Origin: Chryseobacterium gleum
Lineage (GTDB): Bacteria > Bacteroidota > Bacteroidia > Flavobacteriales_D > Sanyastnellaceae
DNA length: 6,762 nucleotides
Reading direction: 5' to 3'
Assembly: GCA_945897395.1 (NCBI GenBank)
Contig: CAMDFE010000082.1
Span: forward strand, 1 to 6,762
Below the pieces are notes generated by a model, which had not been told where the DNA came from, did not search any database, and worked only from the letters and a program-made list of their open reading frames with translations. The number at the start of each line of letters is the position of its first letter. The stretch's first letter is position 1. The position numbers and the translations under genes are program-made. Positions 1 through 5,807 of the stretch are shown piece by piece.

Positions 1-223
1 TGGAACCGTTATTTATAAAAGTAAACCCAACGAAAAAGTTCCTGTTAAAATTGGACATGACAACGTTGAAAGTGGCTTACACGAGGCAATGCTATTGCTG
101 AAGAAAGGAGATCGCGCGAAGTTTGTACTCCCTTCTTATCGCGCTTTCGGTTTAACTGGAGAAGGAAAGATTCCTATGAACGCAGCGGTGGTCTACGACA
201 TTCTCTTGGTGGAAATTCAATAA
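1..223 (+). CDS. FKBP-type peptidyl-prolyl cis-trans isomerase, C-terminal part (5' end outside window)
   Basis: The reading frame is open from base 2 to a TAA stop at 221-223 and gives 73 residues. The fragment carries the typical second half of an FKBP domain: a VESGLHEAMLLLKKGDRAKF segment (the 'G-x-x-eal-x-x-M-x-x-G' region before the strand), then LPSYRAFG (usual form 'ppelaYG'), then GKIPMNAAVVYDILLVEI, matching the 'IP-x-n-a-x-L-x-F-d-v-e-L' end of the fold. FKBP enzymes catalyse proline cis-trans isomerisation during protein folding. In Bacteroidota many are envelope lipoproteins, including the gliding-motility protein GldI, but the N-terminus that would show a signal peptide or lipobox lies outside the window, so I assign no symbol. 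The protein ends right after the domain with no extra tail. Its stop codon directly abuts the stop codon of the convergent aldehyde dehydrogenase gene. Confidence 0.9.
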   Translation, partial: GTVIYKSKPNEKVPVKIGHDNVESGLHEAMLLLKKGDRAKFVLPSYRAFGLTGEGKIPMNAAVVYDILLVEIQ

Positions 224-233
224 TTATATAATT
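222..233. other. 12-base perfect A/T palindrome across the stop-stop junction of two convergent genes
   Basis: AATTATATAATT reads the same on both strands. It covers the last two bases of the FKBP stop codon and the last codons of the convergent aldehyde dehydrogenase gene. It has no loop and no G-C pairs, so it would make a weak hairpin at best. I do not call it a terminator. It may simply result from two TAA stops meeting in A/T-rich sequence. Confidence 0.35.
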
Positions 234-1618
234 CGTCTCAAAATCTTCGCCAACCATTCTTTACCTTTATATGGAGGGTGGACCAATGACGTTGAGTTGA
301 AGATTCGGCTAACGTGAACTTCCGATTTTAAGTGGCAAAATTCAAGGAATCCGTGGTAGCCATGAGAGTAGCCCATTCCAGAAAAATTACTTCCGCCGAA
401 AGGCATTCGTATATCATTAAGATGCAAGAACACGTCGTTAACGGTTACGCCACCGGACCAAGTGTTTTGGGTGATGAATTTTCGTTCGTTTCTGTTGTGA
501 GAAAACACGTAAAGGGCCAAAGGCTTTTCTTTACTTCGAATGAAATCTACCGCTTCTTCTAACGATTCGTATTCAAAGATGGGAAGTATAGGTCCGAATA
601 TTTCTTCTTTAAAAACTTTCGTTTCTTTCGATACATTTCCGACAACGGTTAAGCCGAACAAACGCTCGTTTGGTTTATGTTGCCCTTCAAAGTGTATAGT
701 TCCTCCGGTATTTCGCACTTCCTCAACCATGGATGTCAGTCGCGAATAATGTTTTTCAGAAACAATACAAACGACCTCGTCTGAATTTAATTTGCCATCT
801 ATGATGTAATTTGAATGGTAGTATTTCTGAAGATGTTCAACAAACTCTGTTGTTTTTCCTTTCGGTAATAAAACGTAATCGGTGGCTATGCAAGTTTGTC
901 CGGCATTGGTATATTTCCCCCAAAGAATTTTTTTCGCGGCATCTTCTAAGTCGTAATTTTCTCCAATCACAGCCGGTGATTTCCCTCCGAGCTCAAGGGT
1001 TACGCTTGTTAAATTTTTTGCAGCGGCCGCCATCACTAATTTTCCAACAGCAGGAGAGCCCGTAAAGAATATATGATTGAAGGGAAGTTCTGTCAATTGC
1101 GCTGCAACCCTTCCGTCGCCAAGCACAACGCAGGCTTCCTTGGGAAGAAACGTATCTTCAACGAAGTCTTTTATCGCTTGACTCACTGTTGGTGTGAGTT
1201 CAGAAGGTTTGATTACCGCTGTGTTTCCGGCAGCGAGGCATGAGATCAGGGGAGTAAGTGTCAGCTGAACGGGATAATTCCACGGAGAAAGAATGAGGCA
1301 TACACCTTTCGACTCAACATGAATTTTATTGGACGCTAAGGGATTGGCGAGATACATTCCAGGGTAGGTAATTCTCATCCATTCTCGAAGTTCCTTTCTT
1401 ACTGCTTTTAATTCTGCGAATATGAGCGAGAATTCCATAATGGAAGACTCGAATGAATGTTTATTTAAGTCAGATTTTAGGGCGTTGGTTAATGCTTGCT
1501 CATGCTTGTGCAATCCCTTTTCAAATCTATTCAGTACTTCAATTCTTTCCGAAACTTTACTGTTTTTGAAGAGCAAGGCATGTTTCTTTTGCTGCTCGAA
1601 AATTTCCATATTCAACAT
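224..1618 (-). CDS. NAD(P)-dependent aldehyde dehydrogenase, class 3-like
   Basis: This 464-residue protein has the complete aldehyde dehydrogenase fold and presumably oxidises an aldehyde to the carboxylate with NAD(P)+ in the cytoplasm; I see no signal peptide or membrane segment. Visible motifs are SPWNYP at 111-116 (oxyanion-hole Asn114), IKPSE at 136-140 (cofactor-binding Lys137), FTGS at 185-188, ELGGKSP at 209-215 with general base Glu209, GQTC at 240-243 with catalytic Cys243, EIFGP at 339-343 (cofactor ribose contact) and MPFGGSNFSGMG near 405-416. The length and the HPPYKGKEW stretch near the C-terminus resemble class 3 (ALDH3, fatty/medium-chain aldehyde) enzymes. The substrate cannot be read from the sequence. 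It is the last gene of a tight minus-strand run, 9 bases after the phospholipase-like gene. A second in-frame ATG at codon 4 (MEIFEQ) could be the true start; neither has a Shine-Dalgarno sequence. Confidence 0.96.
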   Translation of the reverse strand: MLNMEIFEQQKKHALLFKNSKVSERIEVLNRFEKGLHKHEQALTNALKSDLNKHSFESSIMEFSLIFAELKAVRKELREWMRITYPGMYLANPLASNKIHVESKGVCLILSPWNYPVQLTLTPLISCLAAGNTAVIKPSELTPTVSQAIKDFVEDTFLPKEACVVLGDGRVAAQLTELPFNHIFFTGSPAVGKLVMAAAAKNLTSVTLELGGKSPAVIGENYDLEDAAKKILWGKYTNAGQTCIATDYVLLPKGKTTEFVEHLQKYYHSNYIIDGKLNSDEVVCIVSEKHYSRLTSMVEEVRNTGGTIHFEGQHKPNERLFGLTVVGNVSKETKVFKEEIFGPILPIFEYESLEEAVDFIRSKEKPLALYVFSHNRNERKFITQNTWSGGVTVNDVFLHLNDIRMPFGGSNFSGMGYSHGYHGFLEFCHLKSEVHVSRIFNSTSLVHPPYKGKEWLAKILRRII

Positions 1619-1627
1619 AATGTTTTG

Positions 1628-2608
1628 TTATTCGTGTTCGCGAATTTTTTTCGTTTCGTGTTCGACTGGTTCATCTGTGATTTCCTCTTCCTTCAGATAC
1701 CAATCTTTTAAATTAGGTTGCCCCGCTTCTGCCCAGGCGCTTAACCATAGACTTCCAAGGGAATAAACAGCAGAACGCATTCTTCGTTCAATCTGTCCGT
1801 TTAAAAGTGCGCTGTACGCCTCGGAGAATTCTCTCGAATAGGTTCGCACTTCAATGTTGTTTCGCACTTCAAATGCATATTTTTTGTCGGAAGGAAATTG
1901 CTCAGTGAGTTGCGCTTCAAACTTCAACACGGAATCTACTGCAGCATAACTTTCTTTGAGTCTCTCCCAAATGAAATGCTGTGGAGCGGAAATATATTCT
2001 GCTTGTCCAACAAAGAAATCGTATTGCGGAAATTGTATTTCAGGAACACGACTTTCCCAGAAACCGTGAATGCCTTTTTGATTGGTTTTTTGTCCGTTGT
2101 AGTTGGAAGTAGAGTGAAGAGGTACGTGCACATCTCCAACGTAATGACCGATTTCTGCGGAAAGTCGAAGAACACGATTCACATCTTTTTCTTTGAATGC
2201 AAGTACCAATTTTGAATAAACGAGATACAAATTCCAAGGAACAATACCATGTGCGCGAAGGCTATCTTCTCCGTATTTTGTTACAGCATCGTTCCAACGC
2301 TCAGGTAAATTTTCAAATGGAGAAGAGGTGTCGTCCGTTACGTATCGATCAACATCTAAATAGTGACACTCGGCTTCCCCCTTCACACTATATCTTCTTT
2401 TATCTGGATCAACACTGTGATCTATTAAATAGTTCATGTTGTATTTATAGAATCCGAAAAGTTCCGGAGGCAGCGTGTAAATAGCTAGCTCATTAATCTT
2501 CTTGTGTCCGAAGAATCCCCAGTCTAAACAAATATGAGGTTCAGGCTCTTTTGAAAAAACGTGAAATGGAATACAAAGCACCAATAAGATGAGGGTCTTT
2601 GTTTTCAT
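1628..2608 (-). CDS. Secreted zinc-dependent phospholipase C / S1-P1 nuclease family protein
   Basis: The 326-residue product starts with a signal peptide: Lys2 and Lys4, a hydrophobic stretch at about 6-17, and likely cleavage after HVFS near residue 19. It is therefore probably periplasmic or secreted. The trinuclear zinc site of the S1/P1 nuclease and phospholipase C superfamily can be followed in order: Trp30 and His35 (WGFFGH), Asp67 (HSVDPD), His82 (ECHYLD), then HYVGDVHVPLH at 155-165 giving His155, Asp159 and His165, and finally HGFWE at 181-185 giving His181 and Glu185. The Trp/His spacing of five resembles P1 nuclease, while the last ligand is Glu as in phospholipase C rather than Asp. 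Sequence alone does not tell whether the substrate is phospholipid, nucleic acid or another phosphodiester. The C-terminal 20 residues are highly charged. It is the middle gene of a tight run, 10 bases after comB and 9 before the aldehyde dehydrogenase gene, which favours co-transcription. Confidence 0.9.
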   Translation of the reverse strand: MKTKTLILLVLCIPFHVFSKEPEPHICLDWGFFGHKKINELAIYTLPPELFGFYKYNMNYLIDHSVDPDKRRYSVKGEAECHYLDVDRYVTDDTSSPFENLPERWNDAVTKYGEDSLRAHGIVPWNLYLVYSKLVLAFKEKDVNRVLRLSAEIGHYVGDVHVPLHSTSNYNGQKTNQKGIHGFWESRVPEIQFPQYDFFVGQAEYISAPQHFIWERLKESYAAVDSVLKFEAQLTEQFPSDKKYAFEVRNNIEVRTYSREFSEAYSALLNGQIERRMRSAVYSLGSLWLSAWAEAGQPNLKDWYLKEEEITDEPVEHETKKIREHE

Positions 2609-2618
2609 GTTGAAGGTT

Positions 2619-3362
2619 TTACGCGTTGTCTATTTCCAACTTCACCAGCTTGCCATCGCGAAGAATAGGAATGCATGGCACAGTATCTAACGTCAGACAA
2701 TACTTCACATCTTTTTGAATTTTCAATTTCATTAGACGCTTGCGATGAGAACTCGCACGAAGAAAGCTGTAAAAATTGTCGCGAGCCGAACGATATAAAA
2801 ATTTAGCTGAGACGGTGCTGTCTTCGTTCGAAACGAATTTGCGCGTTTCTAAAAGTATATCTGCTATTGCTCCAGCGCATATGGTGTCTTCAAGATTCAT
2901 CTTTTCTTTCCAACCGGAAGCTAGAATGAGAACATTTTTGTTTTGCGAAATGAGCCAGTTACTGAGGTAGGTGAGGTTATTCAAACAACCAATTACAACA
3001 ATGCTTTTGTCTTTAGCCACTTCAATGGCGTTGGTTCCGTTGGTGGTGGTAAGCACAACTGTTTTTCCAACTAAATCAGGATTCATGAATGCGTAAGGTG
3101 AATTTCCAAAGTCGAAACCTTCCACCACTTGCCCGTCTCTTTCGGCAGCCGTGATGTATCCCTTCGATTTATAATCAACCGCTTTTTCAATTGAATTAAT
3201 GGGAATAATCTCTTTTATTCCGCAGTGAAGACCTGTGGTAATAGCGCTTGTAGCGCGAAGCACATCAATAACAACCACAATGTCAAATCCATTGTCGTAC
3301 AAGTGGAAATGACTTGGGGCGTAACAAACTTCAACAATCTTTCTTTCGCTTAGTGCTGGCAT
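2619..3362 (-). CDS. comB: 2-phosphosulfolactate phosphatase (ComB family)
   Basis: This 247-residue cytoplasmic protein matches the ComB family throughout and has about the family's length. ComB is a Mg2+-dependent phosphatase that converts 2-phosphosulfolactate to sulfolactate; it is known from coenzyme M synthesis in methanogens and from sulfolactate formation in bacteria. Recognisable blocks are VVIDVLRATSAI at 30-41 (Asp33, Arg36), AERDG at 73-77, EGFDFGNSP at 81-89, TTTNGT at 105-110, ASGWKEKMNLEDTICAGA at 148-165 with Glu158 and Asp159, and the terminal TLDTVPCIPIL around 224-234. It is the first gene of the minus-strand run and faces rluF across 93 bases. No ComA (phosphosulfolactate synthase), sulfolactate dehydrogenase or coenzyme M gene is visible here, so its pathway in this organism is open. 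The ATG at 3360-3362 fits the family's N-terminus and lacks a Shine-Dalgarno sequence. Confidence 0.92.
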   Translation of the reverse strand: MPALSERKIVEVCYAPSHFHLYDNGFDIVVVIDVLRATSAITTGLHCGIKEIIPINSIEKAVDYKSKGYITAAERDGQVVEGFDFGNSPYAFMNPDLVGKTVVLTTTNGTNAIEVAKDKSIVVIGCLNNLTYLSNWLISQNKNVLILASGWKEKMNLEDTICAGAIADILLETRKFVSNEDSTVSAKFLYRSARDNFYSFLRASSHRKRLMKLKIQKDVKYCLTLDTVPCIPILRDGKLVKLEIDNA

Positions 3363-3455
3363 AGGGTAGGTTCTAAAAAGCTAAAATTAACAAAAGAAAA
3401 GGAAAGGGGCGAATTTGTTTATGCCATAACTAACTTCGCAACCTAATCAGAACCC
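3363..3455. promoter_or_regulatory. Divergent intergenic region, presumed promoters of comB and rluF
   Basis: These 93 bases separate two outward-facing genes and must hold the promoter of at least the comB run. On the + strand, TAACTTCG at 3431-3438 matches the Bacteroidota -7 consensus TAnnTTTG at five of its six fixed positions and ends 17 bases before the rluF ATG, much like the enolase box. On the minus strand several near matches exist, for example TTCTTTTG at 3398-3391 and TAGCTTTT nearer the comB start. I could not find a well-spaced -33 TTG/TTTG element for any of them, so exact promoters are not assigned. The stretch is A/T-rich, which makes chance matches likely. Confidence 0.45.
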
Positions 3456-4412
3456 ATGCGTGTAAACAAATTCATAAGTGAATCGGGACTTTGTAGCCGA
3501 AGAGAAGCCGACAAGTTTATTGAACGTGGTCTTGTTACTATTAATGGAAAGAAGATTGGACTAGGTGCCGAAGTTGGACCAAGAGATGTGGTGAAAGTGA
3601 ACGGTCGCGGTCTAAATAGAGAAGAGAAGCAAGATTTGGTTTTGGCTTTCAACAAGCCTATGGGTGTTGTTTCTACTACAGATAAAGTAGAGAAGAACAA
3701 CATCATAGATTACATAAGCTACAGCGAACGTATTTTTCCGATTGGAAGATTAGATAAGGATTCTCAAGGACTTATTCTCTTGACTAATAATGGCGACTTA
3801 GTTAACAAGATTCTTCGAGCAGGAAACAAAAACGAAAAGGAATACATCGTAAGTGTGGATCGTCCCTTGTTTCCGGACTTCGCAGAGAAGATGAGTCAAG
3901 GTGTTCCTATTCTTGGTGTTCAAACACGTCGCTGCAAAGTAGTTGTTGAAACTCCGTTTGTATTTCGAATTACACTTATACAAGGATTGAACAGACAGAT
4001 TCGAAGAATGTGTGAACACTTTGGATACACAGTCACGAAGTTAGAACGATGCCGAATTATGCACATTGGCATTCAAGGACTTCAGGTGGGTGAATTCAGA
4101 CCTTTGGAAGAAGATGAAATGAGATTGTTGAATAAGTATTTGGAAAAATCGAAATCAGAGGCCCCAGAGAAGAAAACGGCGAGTGATACAGACAAGCCTA
4201 AGCCTAAGCCGAAACCAAAACCAAGACCAAAGCCAAGAACAAGTACTTCTGCATCTTCGCCCTCATCCTCGAAACCAAGGTTTAAGGCAGGAAGTAAATC
4301 TCACGCGAAGCCGGGTGAGCGTACTTTTCGAAATGGACCTAGCAAAGGAAGCAGTAGTCGCGGAAACTCAGGAAAAAGCAGTCGCGGCGGAGCGAAAAGA
4401 ACAGGTAGATAG
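3456..4412 (+). CDS. rluF: 23S rRNA pseudouridine synthase RluF with basic low-complexity tail
   Basis: The 318-residue protein has an N-terminal S4 RNA-binding domain at about 1-60 (MRVNKFISESGLCSRREADK, close to E. coli RluF), then a RsuA/RluB/E/F-type pseudouridine synthase domain at about 61-228. The catalytic Asp is Asp100 in FPIGRLDKDSQGL. Further hallmarks are GDLVNKILRAGN at 113-124 and LIQGLNRQIRRMCEHFGY at 174-191. The likeness to RluF, including GVPILG and PFVFRITL, is stronger than to RluB or RsuA. RluF isomerises U2604 of 23S rRNA in E. coli, and the same target is inferred here. Residues 232-318 form a positively charged tail with a Lys-Pro repeat and a Gly/Ser/Arg-rich end; E. 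coli RluF also has a basic tail. The start is fixed by an in-frame stop at 3444-3446. Enolase follows 70 bases downstream on the same strand. Confidence 0.95.
   Translation: MRVNKFISESGLCSRREADKFIERGLVTINGKKIGLGAEVGPRDVVKVNGRGLNREEKQDLVLAFNKPMGVVSTTDKVEKNNIIDYISYSERIFPIGRLDKDSQGLILLTNNGDLVNKILRAGNKNEKEYIVSVDRPLFPDFAEKMSQGVPILGVQTRRCKVVVETPFVFRITLIQGLNRQIRRMCEHFGYTVTKLERCRIMHIGIQGLQVGEFRPLEEDEMRLLNKYLEKSKSEAPEKKTASDTDKPKPKPKPKPRPKPRTSTSASSPSSSKPRFKAGSKSHAKPGERTFRNGPSKGSSSRGNSGKSSRGGAKRTGR
4194..4235 (+). repeat. Lys-Pro dipeptide repeat in the RluF tail
   Basis: Seven consecutive basic-Pro dipeptides (five KP, then RP, then KP; residues 247-260) are encoded by hexanucleotide-like units of the form AAG CCT / AAA CCA. 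The first three copies are nearly identical at the DNA level (aagcct, aagcct, aagccg) and the later ones drift. This pattern suggests growth by replication slippage followed by codon divergence. The protein segment should be extended and positively charged, consistent with non-specific RNA contact. Confidence 0.8.
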
Positions 4413-4455
4413 AACTTAGTGTAAAAATTACAATAAGTAATTCGTTCGTCTTGTT

Positions 4456-4463
4456 TATCTTTG
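4456..4463 (+). promoter_or_regulatory. Putative -7 box of the enolase promoter
   Basis: TATCTTTG is an exact match to TAnnTTTG, the -7 element used by the primary sigma factor of Bacteroidota. It lies 19 bases before the enolase ATG, in the 70-base gap after rluF, implying a short leader of roughly a dozen bases. I see no TTG/TTTG at the expected -33 position (about 4433-4437 reads ATAAG), so the call rests on one element. It suggests that enolase can be transcribed independently of rluF. Confidence 0.5.
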
Positions 4464-4482
4464 CTACAAATACAATTTTTTT

Positions 4483-5763
4483 ATGGCTAACATTGCTCAC
4501 ATTCATGCAAGACAAATCCTCGACTCGAGAGGTAATCCAACAATTGAAGTCGATGTAATTACAGATCAAGGTACTGTTGGTCGCGCTGCTGTTCCTTCAG
4601 GAGCAAGTACGGGCATGCACGAGGCAGTTGAGCTTCGCGATGGTGATCAGACGCAATACCTCGGTAAAGGAGTAATGCGCGCTGTACAAAATGTGAATGA
4701 AGTATTAAACAAAGAATTGGAAGGTGCTTCTGTATTCGAGCAGAACCTAATAGATATGGCTATGTGCGCAATTGATGGCACAGAGAACAAAAGTGTTTTA
4801 GGTGCAAACGCAATTCTAGGTGTTTCGTTAGCTGCAGCGAAAGCGGCGGCAGAGACTTCTGGATTAAGTCTATACAGATACATAGGTGGAGTGAGTGCAA
4901 ACACACTTCCGGTTCCTATGATGAATATTATTAACGGTGGTGCGCATGCAGACAATAAAGTAGACGTTCAGGAATTCATGATTCTTCCGGTGGGTGCTGA
5001 AACATTTAGTCAAGCCTTGCGCATGGGAGCAGAAGTTTTTCATCACTTGAAAGCTGTTTTGAAAAAACAAGGTCACATGACGAACGTTGGTGACGAAGGT
5101 GGTTTCGCCCCGAACTTCAACAGTAACGAAGAAGCGCTTCAGACTATTATGCAAGCGATTGAAGCATCTGGATATAAAGCAGGAGAAGATATTGTATTGG
5201 GATTGGATTGCGCATCGACTGAATTTTACAATCCAGAAACGAAGTTGTATCACTTGGAATCGACAGGTGAAAATCTTACTAGCTCACAAATGGTAGATTA
5301 TTGGGCAGATTGGTGCAAGCGTTATCCGATTGTTTCGATTGAAGACGGATGTTCTGAAGATGATTGGGACGGATGGAAATTAATGACAGAGAAATTAGGC
5401 GATACTCAGCAGTTAGTAGGCGACGATTTATTCGTTACGAATGTAAATCGTCTTTCTCGTGGAATAGAGGAGGGCATAGCTAACAGCATTTTAGTTAAAG
5501 TGAACCAAATTGGTTCGTTGACAGAAACGATAGACGCGGTGAACATGGCACATCGCGCGGGTTATACGTCTGTTATGTCTCACAGAAGCGGAGAAACAGA
5601 AGACACAACTATTGCAGACCTTTCCGTTGCGCTCAATACGGGACAGATTAAAACAGGTTCTGCATCTCGCTCAGATCGTATTGCTAAGTACAATCAACTT
5701 TTACGTATTGAAGAGGAGTTGGGAAAGATGGCTTATTTCCCGGGAAAGAGCATCTTGAGGTAG
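4483..5763 (+). CDS. eno: Enolase (phosphopyruvate hydratase)
   Basis: Enolase interconverts 2-phosphoglycerate and phosphoenolpyruvate in glycolysis and gluconeogenesis, as a cytoplasmic Mg2+-dependent homo-oligomer. The 426-residue protein is full length for bacterial enolase and begins with the expected sequence (HARQILDSRGNPT). Visible functional residues are the SGASTG loop at 39-44 (Ser42, metal), His155 and Glu164 in the NGGAHADNKVDVQEF block, GDEGG at 203-207 with general acid Glu205, Mg2+ ligands Asp242 (GLDCAS), Glu287 (SIEDG) and Asp314 (VGDD), catalytic base Lys339 (LVKVNQIG), SHRSGE at 366-371, and Lys390 (IKTGSASRSDR). No key residue is missing. It has a probable promoter box at 4456-4463 and is followed by a strong hairpin terminator, so it appears to be its own transcription unit, possibly with read-through from rluF. 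The start has a poly-T leader and no Shine-Dalgarno sequence. Confidence 0.99.
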   Translation: MANIAHIHARQILDSRGNPTIEVDVITDQGTVGRAAVPSGASTGMHEAVELRDGDQTQYLGKGVMRAVQNVNEVLNKELEGASVFEQNLIDMAMCAIDGTENKSVLGANAILGVSLAAAKAAAETSGLSLYRYIGGVSANTLPVPMMNIINGGAHADNKVDVQEFMILPVGAETFSQALRMGAEVFHHLKAVLKKQGHMTNVGDEGGFAPNFNSNEEALQTIMQAIEASGYKAGEDIVLGLDCASTEFYNPETKLYHLESTGENLTSSQMVDYWADWCKRYPIVSIEDGCSEDDWDGWKLMTEKLGDTQQLVGDDLFVTNVNRLSRGIEEGIANSILVKVNQIGSLTETIDAVNMAHRAGYTSVMSHRSGETEDTTIADLSVALNTGQIKTGSASRSDRIAKYNQLLRIEEELGKMAYFPGKSILR

Positions 5764-5781
5764 ACTTAATTAATGGAAATT

Positions 5782-5807
5782 AAAAAGGGCCTTGCGGCCC
5801 TTTTTTT
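5782..5807. terminator. Bidirectional intrinsic terminator shared by eno and the convergent gene
   Basis: A perfect 10-base-pair stem, AAAAAGGGCC (5782-5791) with GGCCCTTTTT (5796-5805), closes a TTGC loop. On the + strand a seven-T run (5801-5807) follows the G/C core, ending enolase transcription 18 bases after its stop. On the minus strand the same stem is followed by five T residues, so it can also end the opposite transcript. The T run overlaps the stop codon (5806-5808) of the minus-strand gene by two bases. Confidence 0.93.

Noticed and set aside
1422..1766. 114-residue + strand frame spanning the aldehyde dehydrogenase/phospholipase-like junction
   Set aside because: It is antisense to two well-supported genes, rich in Ser/Phe/Cys as expected from reversed Glu/Lys codons, and has no recognisable domain.
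2565..2608. Lipoprotein signal (Cys12) in the phospholipase-like protein
   Set aside because: The residues before Cys12 (LLVL) do not fit a lipobox with a small residue at -1, and the Cys falls inside the hydrophobic core; a normal secretory signal fits better.
4183..4419. 78-residue + strand frame overlapping the RluF tail
   Set aside because: It is the shifted reading of the low-complexity Lys-Pro/Gly-Ser-Arg region. The in-frame tail continues naturally from the RluF domain, so there is no sign of a frameshift or second gene.
4870..5253. 127-residue open frame on the minus strand inside enolase
   Set aside because: It lies wholly antisense to a clear, fully conserved enolase gene and its translation shows no family features; it is a shadow frame.
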